Below, one piece after another: positions 18,537 to 27,718 of a DNA stretch of 64,000 bases; the first letter of the stretch is position 1; each line of letters starts with the position of its first letter. The DNA is taken from contig CALODT010000004.1 of NCBI GenBank assembly GCA_942492205.1, positions 62,001 to 126,000 of the forward strand, in the 5' to 3' direction. The notes beneath the pieces are model-generated. The model saw nothing but the letters and a program-made list of their open reading frames with translations. It was not told the DNA's origin and did not search any database. Origin of the DNA: UBA1847 sp942492205 (GTDB lineage: Bacteria; Pseudomonadota; Gammaproteobacteria; Steroidobacterales; Woeseiaceae). Both the position numbers and the translations under genes were made by a program.

Positions 18537-19356
18537 AGCAAAGCTCATCGAAATTCGCAACGCGACCATCTGGCGCGGCAAGACCTGTGTCTTCAGACAC
18601 CTCAATCTCTCCATCGCACAGCACGAGCGTGTTGCCATTCTCGGGCCGAACGGCTCCGGCAAGACGACGTTGCTGAAGACCATCAACCGCGAGCTTTACG
18701 CCGTGAATGAGCCGGGCTCGTCGGTTCGCATCCTCGGTCTCGAGAACTGGAACGTGTGGCAGCTCCGGAAGCGCATCGGCGTTGTGTCCCAGGACCTGCA
18801 ACAGCGCTACACGCCTGCCACGCTGGCGATCGAAGTGGTTGTGTCGGGATTCTTTTCCAGCATCGGCGTGCACGGCACGCTTGCGGGCGAGGTCACGGCT
18901 GCGCAAACGGCTGCGGCCGAGGCGACCATGCAGGAACTCGGCCTCGCGGCACTACGCAACACGCCGCTCGCCAGGATGTCCACGGGACAGCAGCGACGCT
19001 GCCTGCTCGCCCGGGCACTGGTGCATCGCCCCGATACGCTGATTCTGGATGAACCCACCGCCGGTCTGGATTTCGCGGCCAGCTTCGACTACCTGGCACG
19101 GCTGCGAAAACTGGCCCTGGACGGCCGGAATATCGTCATCGTGACGCACCACCTCAACGAAATTCCGCCCGAGGTCGATCGCGTCGTCCTTCTGCAGGAC
19201 GGACAGGTGGCGGCCGATGGCCCCAAAGAGACCGTGCTGAATGCCGAATTGTTGAGCCGGGTTTACCAGGCATCCATCCGCGTTGCCGAAATCGATGGTT
19301 ACTACCTGGCGTATCCGGGGGCCTCGGCCGCACGAGGCGACAAAAACGTGACCTGA
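18526..19356 (+). CDS. ABC transporter ATP-binding protein, no adjacent permease
   Basis: 276 residues with a complete nucleotide-binding domain: Walker A GPNGSGKTT, Q-loop VVSQDLQQRY, a variant signature MSTGQQRR (Gly to Thr in LSGGQ), Walker B LILDEPTAGLD and switch histidine VTHH. It resembles the ATPases of molybdate/iron-type importers and YlmA-like stand-alone proteins. No membrane subunit or binding protein is encoded nearby, so it either serves a distant permease or has a non-transport role. It starts inside the MATE gene's 3' end. Confidence 0.9.
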   Translation: MSPEAKLIEIRNATIWRGKTCVFRHLNLSIAQHERVAILGPNGSGKTTLLKTINRELYAVNEPGSSVRILGLENWNVWQLRKRIGVVSQDLQQRYTPATLAIEVVVSGFFSSIGVHGTLAGEVTAAQTAAAEATMQELGLAALRNTPLARMSTGQQRRCLLARALVHRPDTLILDEPTAGLDFAASFDYLARLRKLALDGRNIVIVTHHLNEIPPEVDRVVLLQDGQVAADGPKETVLNAELLSRVYQASIRVAEIDGYYLAYPGASAARGDKNVT

Positions 19357-19395
19357 TACGATGCATCGGGACGTTATGACGACTAATCTCTGCTT

Positions 19396-20103
19396 ATGTT
19401 CAAAACCGCAAGAATCATCCTCACCAGCACACCGCTCGTGGTAATGCCGTCGCTCGCCGCGGACGGTGGGGCCCAGACCGGCATTACGAGCTTCGGTCCG
19501 GCTGCGATCATCTTCACGATTGCCGGCGCCTTGTTGCTCACCCTCTTGTTTCGCTCAGGCATCGGCCAGATTTCCCGGCTCATGACGCAACGACTCGGAC
19601 AATGGCGCTTAAAAAGGGCGTTGCATAAACTCAGCCCCGACGTGCTGCACGACTTCATTCTTCCCGGCGCATACGGCGGCCTCGCGAAAATCGATCATGC
19701 CATTCTGACAGCCGGCGGAATTCTGTGCATTCAGAGCAAACACTACAACGGCATCGTATTCGGCGCACAGGACGAAGCCCAGTGGACGAATGTCGATGGC
19801 ACACAGCGACGGCGCTTCCTGAACCCGCTTATTCAAAATGAGGGGCGCAGTCGCGCGCTGCAGAAGGTTGTTCCCGACGTGCCCGTCTCGAACCTGGTCG
19901 TCTTTACCGGGTCGGTGGAATTCACGTCGGCGCCACCGAAGAACGTCATCCATATTCGAGACCTCAAGAGTTTCATCGCCAAGTTCGTGTTTGGACCGAG
20001 CAAGGTCGAAGACTGGGATACTGCCTGGCTCACCGTAAAGGCGGCCATGCTCACCGACGCCGGCGCCCGCAAAGACCTGCAGTCACAGGTGTTGTTTACC
20101 TGA
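19396..20103 (+). CDS. NERD domain membrane-anchored protein
   Basis: 235 residues. A short N-terminal hydrophobic segment and a clear transmembrane helix (about 36-55) precede a NERD (nuclease-related) domain: LHDFILPGAYGGLAKIDHAI, then GGILCIQSKHYNGIVFG, then a conserved tail with NPLIQN. The catalytic-type glutamate of NERD (ETK) is replaced by QSK here, so nuclease activity is doubtful. The domain faces the cytosol if the helix is oriented normally. No operon partner is evident. Confidence 0.82.
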   Translation: MFKTARIILTSTPLVVMPSLAADGGAQTGITSFGPAAIIFTIAGALLLTLLFRSGIGQISRLMTQRLGQWRLKRALHKLSPDVLHDFILPGAYGGLAKIDHAILTAGGILCIQSKHYNGIVFGAQDEAQWTNVDGTQRRRFLNPLIQNEGRSRALQKVVPDVPVSNLVVFTGSVEFTSAPPKNVIHIRDLKSFIAKFVFGPSKVEDWDTAWLTVKAAMLTDAGARKDLQSQVLFT

Positions 20104-20175
20104 CCCGGCAAGACACGCGGCACCCCTGCCGATGATTTATACTCGGCCTCGACCACCTGGCCTGAGGCACGGCGC

Positions 20176-21378
20176 ATGCAAAGCCCTGACGTTTTGATTT
20201 CATCACCGATTGGTGTACTCGCCGTACTCTGCATCGTCGCGGCCTTCTTCTTTCTTGTCGCAGAGGTCAGTGGCGCGAAGCTGTTCAATTATGTACCGCC
20301 CCTGCTCTTCATCTACGCAACCCCGGTTTTCCTGAATAACTTCGGGGTGATTCCCAGCAGCTCGATCGTCTACACCGGACTAAGCCAGTTCGCCCTGCCG
20401 GTGTTCATCGTGCTGATGCTGATCAAGGTCGACGTGCCGGCAGTGATACGCGTCATGGGCAAGGGCGTCCTCGTGATGTTGATGGGGACTGCAGGCGTCA
20501 TGGTTGGTGGCGTAGTCGCTTACCTGGCTGTGCACCAGTGGCTCAGCGACGATGCCTGGAAGGGCTTTGGCACGCTTGCCGGCAGCTGGATCGGCGGCAC
20601 GGCGAACATGCTTGCAACCAAGGAAATGCTGGGTGCCTCCGAGGCTCAGCTTGGACTCGCCGTGATTGCCGATAACCTGGTGTATGTCGTATGGCTGCCG
20701 ATCCTGTTGATGTCGCGCGACTATGCCGACAGATTCAACAAGTGGGCTCGCGTCCCCGAAGACCGGCTGATAGCCATGGACGCTGCGGCCGCATTGCATA
20801 ACGAAGAAGACCAGGCGCCTAGCATGGCGCAGTACCTGTACCTCGCGGCTGTCGTGTTTGGCGTGACGGCGGTCGGGCATGCGCTGGCGCCCGAGCTCGC
20901 TGGCTGGATCGCGGCTAGCTCGCCGAAACTCGCCGGCGTCTTTTCGGAAACAACCACGCGTATCCTGCTGGTCACGACGCTGGCGCTGCTGCTGTCCACA
21001 ACTGCCGCGTCGAGGCTGCCCAATTCGACGGCGCTGGGGACGGCGCTGGTCTACATTTTTGTCGCCGGTATGGGGGCACGTGCCTCCGTTGCCGGGCTCA
21101 CGGAAGCCCCGGCTTTTGTGCTGGGCGCATTTATCTGGATAAGCATTCACGGTCTATTCTGCGTGGCCGGCGCGTGGATATTCCGCGTTGACGTGCATAG
21201 CGTTGCCATCGCATCTGCGGCCAACATCGGCGCAGCGGCCTCGGCGCCTATCGTCGCAGCGCACCATCGGCCCAACCTGGTTCCCGCAGCCATACTAATG
21301 GCGCTGCTGGGTTACGCGCTGGGCAATTACCTCGCGCCGCTGACCGGGCAATTGGCGAGAATCGCCGCGGGGCAATAA
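20176..21378 (+). CDS. DUF819 family integral membrane protein (YjcL-like)
   Basis: 400 residues with about eleven hydrophobic helices. The family features are the N-terminal FNYVPPLLFIYATPVFLNNFG, the central GSWIGGTANMLATKEMLG and the C-terminal ASAANIGAAASAPIVAAHH. The architecture resembles two-domain secondary transporters with an inverted repeat. Function and substrate are not known. The next gene begins three bases after its stop, so the two are likely co-transcribed. Confidence 0.9.
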   Translation: MQSPDVLISSPIGVLAVLCIVAAFFFLVAEVSGAKLFNYVPPLLFIYATPVFLNNFGVIPSSSIVYTGLSQFALPVFIVLMLIKVDVPAVIRVMGKGVLVMLMGTAGVMVGGVVAYLAVHQWLSDDAWKGFGTLAGSWIGGTANMLATKEMLGASEAQLGLAVIADNLVYVVWLPILLMSRDYADRFNKWARVPEDRLIAMDAAAALHNEEDQAPSMAQYLYLAAVVFGVTAVGHALAPELAGWIAASSPKLAGVFSETTTRILLVTTLALLLSTTAASRLPNSTALGTALVYIFVAGMGARASVAGLTEAPAFVLGAFIWISIHGLFCVAGAWIFRVDVHSVAIASAANIGAAASAPIVAAHHRPNLVPAAILMALLGYALGNYLAPLTGQLARIAAGQ

Positions 21379-21380
21379 GC

Positions 21381-22409
21381 ATGTGGCAACGACGCATGAA
21401 GCTTGCGGTTTTTGCCACCATCGCGGTCGTCGCCGCGGGACTCTGCCTGGCTGTCTGGCTGTGGCAGGATCGACCCGGCCTGGAAGAAATTGACTGGCCT
21501 GCCGCGACTCTGCATGCAGGACCGGCACCCGATACCGTCATCGCCACGTGGCTCGGCGTATCAACAATCCTGTTTGACGACGGCGAAACGCAGATTCTGA
21601 TCGATGGCTATTTCTCGAGGCCGGGCATTGCGGACGTGCTGCTGCGGCGTCCGATCGACAACGATGCCGCGATGATCAACTACGCGCTCGATGAATTCCG
21701 CATGCGACGGCTTGCCGCGATCATCCCTGTGCATTCGCATTTTGACCATGCGATGGATGTCGGCGCGATCGCCAATCGCACCAGTGCTTCGATAATCGGT
21801 TCTCCGTCAACCGTCGAGATAGCACGTGGCGCGGGCGTTCCCGAAGACCAGATCACGCTTGCGACTGTCGATCAGCCTTACGAGTTTGGCCGCTTCACCG
21901 TCACGCTGCTGCGCACGCGCCATGCGCCGGTCGGCTGGCGCGGGTCCGTACCGTTCCCGGGCACGATAGATACGCCGCTCACGACGCCGCAGCCGATCAG
22001 CGCCTGGCGCGAGGGCGGCAGCTATACCGTGGTAATTGAGCACCCCCAGGGAACCACGGTCGTACAGGGCAGTGCCGGCTACTCCGAGGATTTGCTCGAC
22101 GCTGTTTCGGCCGATGTTGTCATGCTCGGCGTTGGTGGACTCGAGAGCCTCGGTCGTAACTACGCGGAGGGCTATTGGCAGGCGATCGTGACATCTTCAG
22201 GCGCGCACAGCGTGTTCACGGTGCACTTCGACGATTTCACGCGGCCGTTCGGCGTTATCGAGCCGGGGCCCCGCTTCCTCAGCGATTTTTCGACAACCGC
22301 CGAATGGCTGCAGGACTTCCGTGACCGATGGGATACGGAAACGCAGCTGTTCCTGCCCGAGTTCGGCAAGCCGATCGTTCTTTATCCGCCGCCGGCACCG
22401 GAAGCCTGA
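21381..22409 (+). CDS. membrane-anchored MBL-fold hydrolase
   Basis: 342 residues. An N-terminal helix (about 8-27) anchors or exports the protein. A metallo-beta-lactamase domain follows, with the metal motif PVHSHFDHAMD (HxHxDH), GSAGYSEDLL and a late VHFDD histidine. Between them are typical strand-forming segments (ILFDDGETQILIDGYFSRPG). Such proteins are hydrolases of unknown substrate. It probably shares a transcript with the DUF819 gene and converges on the GIY-YIG gene with a 28-bp overlap. Confidence 0.88.
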   Translation: MWQRRMKLAVFATIAVVAAGLCLAVWLWQDRPGLEEIDWPAATLHAGPAPDTVIATWLGVSTILFDDGETQILIDGYFSRPGIADVLLRRPIDNDAAMINYALDEFRMRRLAAIIPVHSHFDHAMDVGAIANRTSASIIGSPSTVEIARGAGVPEDQITLATVDQPYEFGRFTVTLLRTRHAPVGWRGSVPFPGTIDTPLTTPQPISAWREGGSYTVVIEHPQGTTVVQGSAGYSEDLLDAVSADVVMLGVGGLESLGRNYAEGYWQAIVTSSGAHSVFTVHFDDFTRPFGVIEPGPRFLSDFSTTAEWLQDFRDRWDTETQLFLPEFGKPIVLYPPPAPEA

Positions 22410-22702
22410 TCGGGGTCGGCCGACGGCAATAGATCCTCGAGCAACTGCTGGCCGTCAATAATCGCCTGTTTCTGCGCACGATTCAGGCGTTTGACGCGAT
22501 GTTCCAGCGCCGATGCCGTCGAACGATCGCCCACGGCCGCGGAAAATTCGAGCTTCAATGGCCCTCTGCCGCGCAGGTATTTTGCGCCGCGAGCGCCGCT
22601 TTCATGTTCGGACAGTCGCCGGCCGACGTCTGCAGCAATGCCGGTATACAGCGTATCGTCAGTACAGCGAACGATGTACAGGCTGAAAACCGCGCCGCTC
22701 AT
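22382..22702 (-). CDS. GIY-YIG nuclease superfamily protein (YhbQ-like)
   Basis: 106 residues. The GIY-YIG core is visible as SLYIVRCTDDTLYTGIAAD, with the arginine/histidine segment VGRRLSEHESGARGAKYLRG and the later LEHRVKRLNRAQKQ containing the metal-binding glutamate. This single-domain form is common in proteobacteria (YhbQ group) and probably acts on DNA. It is last in a three-gene minus-strand cluster with the Imm10-like and acyltransferase genes, 12 bp after its neighbour. Confidence 0.9.
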   Translation of the reverse strand: MSGAVFSLYIVRCTDDTLYTGIAADVGRRLSEHESGARGAKYLRGRGPLKLEFSAAVGDRSTASALEHRVKRLNRAQKQAIIDGQQLLEDLLPSADPDQASGAGGG

Positions 22703-22714
22703 CAGTACCGGCGG

Positions 22715-23086
22715 TCAGGCGTTGCCGCCAACCAGTGTGTCGCCAAAAACCCGGAAAGCGCCATTCTCCATGCTCTCCTGGTTGTCGGTGGTTTCCGCAT
22801 AGGTCAGCACTATTTCCTCGGCGCCACCCAACGATTCCGCTGGTTCGTGCAGGCGCAGCGTCAGGACGTTGCCGGTCAACGCGGCCTCGCGGATCAGGTT
22901 ATGGCCGCCAAACTGATGCTCGTTGATCTCGATATAGATGGACTCGTCGAAATCCTCTTCGACAGTGCGCATCAACAGCAGGTAGTCCTTGATGTCGCCG
23001 TCGTCGGTGGTTTTGGCAAAGAACAGCATGGTCGCGTTGTCGCGAACATCAAATGCCACGGTGTCGTACTGTCGGGTTGCGGTCAT
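22715..23086 (-). CDS. Imm10-like small protein
   Basis: 123 residues, acidic, no signal peptide or membrane segment. The middle reads YLLLMRTVEEDFDESIYIEI, followed by NEHQFGGHNLIREAALTGNV and LTLRL, which resembles the Imm10 family of immunity proteins (the YxEINxQ core followed by a strand pair). No toxin or polymorphic-toxin cassette is next to it, so an immunity role is only a family-based suggestion. Its ATG overlaps the acyltransferase stop (ATGA). Confidence 0.6.
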   Translation of the reverse strand: MTATRQYDTVAFDVRDNATMLFFAKTTDDGDIKDYLLLMRTVEEDFDESIYIEINEHQFGGHNLIREAALTGNVLTLRLHEPAESLGGAEEIVLTYAETTDNQESMENGAFRVFGDTLVGGNA

Positions 23087-23985
23087 GGGTTTCTCGATTC
23101 ATCCAGCATCTGTTGTAGCAGTTCGTCCTTCTCCTGCCAAATCTCGCCCAGCCAGCGGTGCACGCGACGGCGGAATTCACGGTCGTTTTCATAGTCGCCT
23201 GAACGCAACCAGTCGTCGATATTGCGCTTGCGAACGTCGATCACGACAGGCACGTGATCGCCGCAACACATGTCCCAGAAGCCTGTCGGGCCTTCCGGAT
23301 AGAACATCGTTACATCCAGAATGGCGTCAAAAAGGTCGCCCATTGAACTCATGGCGACCGCGAATCCACCCGCGCGCGGTGGCAACAGGTGCTGATAGGG
23401 TGAGTTTCGGGCAACGCGCTTTTTCTCGCTGAATCGCGTGCCTTCCACGAAGTTGATGACGGAGGTTGGCGTGGCGCTGAATTTCTCGCAGGCCCGGCGT
23501 GTCGTTTCCAGATCCTTGCCTTTCATATGCGGGTTCTTTGCAAGGTAGGAAGCGGAGTAACGCTTCATGAACGGCATGTCCATTGCCCACCACGCGACGC
23601 CCAGCAGCGGAAACCAGATCAGCTGCTGCTTGATGAAGAATTTCAGAAACGGAATACGGCGATTGAAGACGTACTGCATCACCAGTATGTCGACCCAGGT
23701 CTGGTGATTGACCGTCACCAGGTACCAGCCGTCGCGGCGCAGGCCCTCCAGCCCCCGTGCCTGCCAGTCGATGGACCCCGCTGTCAGCAGCAGGGCTGAG
23801 TTGACCGTGATCCAGTTTTCGCCTAACGCCATGAGCACGCGCGTGATCGCACGCCTCAGGGGGGCCACTGGCAGCAGCAGCTTGATGATTGCTAGCAGGA
23901 AAATAGGGATGAACCAGAAGATCGTGTTGATCGAGAATCCGGAAAACACGAGAATTCCGCGCAGTTGGCGTAACAGTTTGATCAC
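23083..23985 (-). CDS. lysophospholipid acyltransferase family protein (YihG-like)
   Basis: 300 residues with one or two N-terminal membrane helices and a PlsC-type acyltransferase domain: catalytic VNHQTWVD (HX4D), substrate loop NFVEGTRFSEKK (EGTR) and FPLLGVAWWAMDMPFMKRYS between them. It should transfer acyl groups to a lysophospholipid at the inner membrane. The long form with PHMKGKDLETTRRACEKF resembles YihG rather than PlsC itself. It is first of three overlapping or closely spaced minus-strand genes. Confidence 0.9.
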   Translation of the reverse strand: MIKLLRQLRGILVFSGFSINTIFWFIPIFLLAIIKLLLPVAPLRRAITRVLMALGENWITVNSALLLTAGSIDWQARGLEGLRRDGWYLVTVNHQTWVDILVMQYVFNRRIPFLKFFIKQQLIWFPLLGVAWWAMDMPFMKRYSASYLAKNPHMKGKDLETTRRACEKFSATPTSVINFVEGTRFSEKKRVARNSPYQHLLPPRAGGFAVAMSSMGDLFDAILDVTMFYPEGPTGFWDMCCGDHVPVVIDVRKRNIDDWLRSGDYENDREFRRRVHRWLGEIWQEKDELLQQMLDESRNP

Positions 23986-24151
23986 GAAGCGGCGTTAGTA
24001 GCGAGCGGAGCTGTATTTTAGCCCGAATTCGTCAGGCGCGCTGCGCAATCGGGCGTGCGGACGTCGGCGGCAAGTCGGGCCTTCTTTACGGGCCTGTGAC
24101 AGGGCGTTACCATGCGGCGCGCATATCAGGCATTCACTGGAAACGACCGCC

Positions 24152-25048
24152 ATGACCACAGCGAAACGAATCGATGGCAAAGCCAAAGCCGAGCAGCTGG
24201 CGCAATCCATCACCGAACAGACCGCCGCCCTGTCAGAGAAGCATGGCATCAAGCCCGGACTTGCTGTGGTCATCATTGGCGAGGACCCCGCGAGCCAGGT
24301 CTACGTGCGCAACAAGAAGCGCCGCGCTGAGGCCTGCGGCTTTCATTCAGTACAGCACACGCTATCCGAAGACGTTACGCAGGATGCGGTGTTGCAGCTT
24401 GTCGATGCGTTAAACAATGACGATGCCATTCACGGCATCCTCGTGCAGCTGCCGCTGCCCGGCCATCTCGATGAACAGACGATTACTCAGTCCATCGTGC
24501 CGACAAAAGATGTAGACGGCTTTCATTTCGTCAACATCGGCAAGCTGACAGCAGGTCACACCAGCGACGCGTTTGTGCCCTGCACGCCGGCGGGCTGCAT
24601 GCTGATGATCGAGGACGAACTCGGAGCGGACCTGTCCGGCCTTAACGCCGTCATCATCGGTCGCTCGAATATTGTCGGCAAGCCGATGGCCAGCCTTCTC
24701 ATGCAGCGTAACGCGACGATTACCGTGGCGCACAGCCGCACCCGGGACCTGCCTGCGGTCGTCCGCAATGCCGACATCGTCGTCGCCGCGGTTGGCCGGC
24801 CGAACATGGTCAAGGCAGACTGGATAAAAGAAGGCGCCGTCATTATCGATGTCGGCATCAATCGCGTCGAAACGACCGTCGATGGCGAGACGAAATATCG
24901 CCTGACCGGCGACGTTGACTACGACGAAGCCTGCAGCGTCGCGCGCGCGGTCACTCCGGTGCCTGGCGGTGTCGGACCGATGACCATCACGATGCTGATG
25001 TTCAATACGCTTCGATCCGCGCGGCTGGCGGCGGGTCTCGAGGGCTGA
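24152..25048 (+). CDS. folD: methylenetetrahydrofolate dehydrogenase/cyclohydrolase
   Basis: 298 residues, close to the usual 285-300. The bifunctional cytosolic enzyme interconverts methylene-, methenyl- and formyl-tetrahydrofolate. Family signatures: the lysine region YVRNKKRRAEACGF, GILVQLPLPGHLDEQ, KDVDGFH, the NADP site VIIGRSNIVGKPMASLLMQR and the C-terminal PVPGGVGPMTI. It stands alone; the sequence following its stop is the disrupted interval at 25049-25355. Confidence 0.96.
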   Translation: MTTAKRIDGKAKAEQLAQSITEQTAALSEKHGIKPGLAVVIIGEDPASQVYVRNKKRRAEACGFHSVQHTLSEDVTQDAVLQLVDALNNDDAIHGILVQLPLPGHLDEQTITQSIVPTKDVDGFHFVNIGKLTAGHTSDAFVPCTPAGCMLMIEDELGADLSGLNAVIIGRSNIVGKPMASLLMQRNATITVAHSRTRDLPAVVRNADIVVAAVGRPNMVKADWIKEGAVIIDVGINRVETTVDGETKYRLTGDVDYDEACSVARAVTPVPGGVGPMTITMLMFNTLRSARLAAGLEG

Positions 25049-25054
25049 GCCCGC

Positions 25055-25242
<188 letters not shown>

Positions 25243-25355
25243 AACATCGCAAGCTTTGACAGCAGCTTATAGCGCTGGCACGGCTGCGTCCGTACGATTA
25301 GCAGCCTCGAAGGCGTAACGCTTATCTATGCCAGGCTGTACAGACGATCACATCT

Positions 25356-26504
25356 TCAAACAATGCCCTGCTCTGCCAGAGCCGCTGATTCAGACGCAGA
25401 GTAACCGGCGAGCCCCAGCACATCATCCGTATGCTCGCCAGGCCTTGGCGGCGGCGACGAAATCCCGGACGCCGTCTTACTGAATCGCGGAGCGGGGGCC
25501 GGCTGAGTTACACCCTCAACCGTTGTAAACGTGCCTCTCTGAACGTTGTGCGGATGCTCGGCTGCCTCCTCGAAGTCCAGAACCGGTGCGAAGCACGCAT
25601 CGCTGCCCTCGAGCAATTCACACCATTGCTGCCGTGTCCGTGCCTTGAAGATCTCGGCAAAGCGTTGCTTGAGTTGCGGCCAGCGCCTTGCATCGTATTG
25701 CACGGCGAAATCCGGATCGTCCTGCAGTCCCAGTTTCTCCAGCAGCAGCCCATAGAACTCGGGCTCAAGGGCCCCGAGCGATATGTAGTTGCCGTCAGCA
25801 CACTCGTAGCAGTCGTACCAGTGGCTGCCGCCATCCAGCAGGTTGCTTTCGCGCGTGCGACTCCAGAGCCCGCTGTTGAAGACGGCGTAGACCAGCGATG
25901 TTGCAAGCGCGGAGCCGTCCGTCATCGCCGCATCAACAACCTGTCCCTTGCCGCTGGATTGTGCGCTCAGAATTGCAGCCAGCATGCCGACGGCGAGCAT
26001 CATGGCGCCGCCACAAACATCGCCAACGATCGTCGCGGGCGATGTGGGCGGCGAATCAGCGCGACCCGAGAAACACAGCGCGCCGGACAGCGCAATGTAA
26101 TTGAGGTCGTGACCAGCCGCCTCAGCCAGCGGGCCGTTCTGGCCCCAACCGGTCATTCGACCGTAGACAAGCCGTGGATTCACGTCGAGACAGGGCTCTG
26201 GCCCAAGCCCCAGGCGCTCCATGACGCCGGGCCTGAAACCCTCGATCAGCCCGTCCGCTTCCTTTAGCAGGCGCAGCACGACGTCGACGGCGCCGGGCTG
26301 CTTCAGGTCCAGCGCTATCGAGCGCTTGCCCCGGTTTGCGATCGTGAATTCCGGCGCCAGAGTCGCCCCGGACTCCGGCGCGGCGCCGGGTTTGCGGTCG
26401 ATGACGATAACGTCAGCACCCATATCCGCGAACAGCATGCCGCAGAACGGACCTGCTCCCAGGCCAGCGATTTCGATGATGCGTTTTCCCTGCAGCGGTC
26501 CCAT
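25356..26504 (-). CDS. family III CoA-transferase, alpha-methylacyl-CoA racemase-like
   Basis: 382 residues of the CaiB/BaiF fold. The best match is alpha-methylacyl-CoA racemase, which epimerises 2-methyl branched acyl-CoAs before beta-oxidation: GLGAGPFCGMLFADMGADVI, NRGKRSIALDLK, the catalytic-region GWGQNGPLAEAAGHDLNYIA with the histidine, and VGDVCGGAMM with the aspartate. The racemase His and Asp are both present. ATG 26504 follows AGGAG at good spacing; a longer reading is possible but lacks family sequence. It is divergent from mtnA. Confidence 0.87.
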   Translation of the reverse strand: MGPLQGKRIIEIAGLGAGPFCGMLFADMGADVIVIDRKPGAAPESGATLAPEFTIANRGKRSIALDLKQPGAVDVVLRLLKEADGLIEGFRPGVMERLGLGPEPCLDVNPRLVYGRMTGWGQNGPLAEAAGHDLNYIALSGALCFSGRADSPPTSPATIVGDVCGGAMMLAVGMLAAILSAQSSGKGQVVDAAMTDGSALATSLVYAVFNSGLWSRTRESNLLDGGSHWYDCYECADGNYISLGALEPEFYGLLLEKLGLQDDPDFAVQYDARRWPQLKQRFAEIFKARTRQQWCELLEGSDACFAPVLDFEEAAEHPHNVQRGTFTTVEGVTQPAPAPRFSKTASGISSPPPRPGEHTDDVLGLAGYSASESAALAEQGIV

Positions 26505-26614
26505 CCGGTACTCCTGATTATTGCCCGACCTTTTTGCGCCCGGCATCCGTGCAAACAATGCCGCGGCACGACAAGCCACGTAGAATAGCGCCCATCGCAT
26601 TCCAGGACAGACGA

Positions 26615-27712
26615 ATGATGCAACGCGGCGAGGACTTTCGCACCATCTGGCTGAAGCCCGATGATCCATCGGTCGTACAGATCATCGACCAGCGCAAGCT
26701 GCCGCACGAATACCGGGTACACGAGCTTGGCTGCTGGCAGGACGGGCTGGTCGCGATCGCGGAGATGTACGTGCGTGGCGCACCGCTGATCGGCGCGACG
26801 GCTGCCTGGAGCCTGTACCTGGCCGCGAATGCCGGCGGCCGCGCCGAGGTGCACAAGGCAGCGGCGGCACTGCTGGAGTCCCGACCAACAGCCGTGAACC
26901 TGCGCTGGGCAATCGAGCGTATCCTGGTGCTCGTCGACGGCCATGCTGAAAACGTCAAGCTCGTCGACAAGGTTCGCGAAGATGCGGAGGCGATCTGCGA
27001 CGAAGATGTCAAGATCAGCACCGGCATAGGCAATCACGGACTTGCCTTGCTGCAGGCCATCGCCACGCGCAAGAACGGCGCGACCGTCAACGTCCTGACG
27101 CATTGCAATGCGGGGTCGCTTGCGACGATCAACTGGGGTACCGCGACGGCACCCATTTACTTCGCGCACCGGCAGGGTATCGATGTGCATGTCTGGGTCG
27201 ACGAGACCCGGCCAAGAAACCAGGGTTCGCAGTTAACCGCCTGGGAACTGGCCGCGAACGACGTGCCGCATACACTGATCGTCGATAACGCGGGCGGCCA
27301 CCTGATGCAGCATGGCGAGGTCGATATCGTCATCACCGGAACGGACAGGACGACGCGCTGCGGCGATGTCGCCAACAAGATCGGCACCTACCTGAAGGCG
27401 CTGGCTGCCGCAGATAACAACGTTCCGTTTTACGTTGCCTTACCCTCGACAACGATTGACTGGCATAGCCGCGATGGTATTCGCGAGATCCCGATCGAAC
27501 AGCGGGATCCTGCCGAAGTGCGTGACATTTACGGCATACACAACGGCGAACCGGTGTTCGTGCGCACCACTGCCAGCGACACGCCGATCAGCAACTTCGC
27601 CTTCGACGTGACCCCGGCACGTCTCGTTACCGGCCTGATCACTGAACGCGGTATATGCGAAGCCTCCGAAGCCGGCCTGCTGGGCCTGTTCCCCGAGATG
27701 GCGGCCACCTGA
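26615..27712 (+). CDS. mtnA: S-methyl-5-thioribose-1-phosphate isomerase
   Basis: 365 residues. Converts (methylthio)ribose-1-phosphate to the ribulose form in 5'-methylthioadenosine or 5'-deoxyadenosine salvage. The catalytic cysteine is about residue 164 in HCNAGSLAT and the aspartate about 244 in TGTDRTTRCGDVANKIGTY; VRGAPLIGA near the N-terminus is typical. Two adjacent ATG codons (26615, 26618) follow CAGGACAG. A class II aldolase gene begins six bases after its stop, and the pair probably forms one operon. Confidence 0.94.
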   Translation: MMQRGEDFRTIWLKPDDPSVVQIIDQRKLPHEYRVHELGCWQDGLVAIAEMYVRGAPLIGATAAWSLYLAANAGGRAEVHKAAAALLESRPTAVNLRWAIERILVLVDGHAENVKLVDKVREDAEAICDEDVKISTGIGNHGLALLQAIATRKNGATVNVLTHCNAGSLATINWGTATAPIYFAHRQGIDVHVWVDETRPRNQGSQLTAWELAANDVPHTLIVDNAGGHLMQHGEVDIVITGTDRTTRCGDVANKIGTYLKALAAADNNVPFYVALPSTTIDWHSRDGIREIPIEQRDPAEVRDIYGIHNGEPVFVRTTASDTPISNFAFDVTPARLVTGLITERGICEASEAGLLGLFPEMAAT

Positions 27713-27718
27713 TACGCC

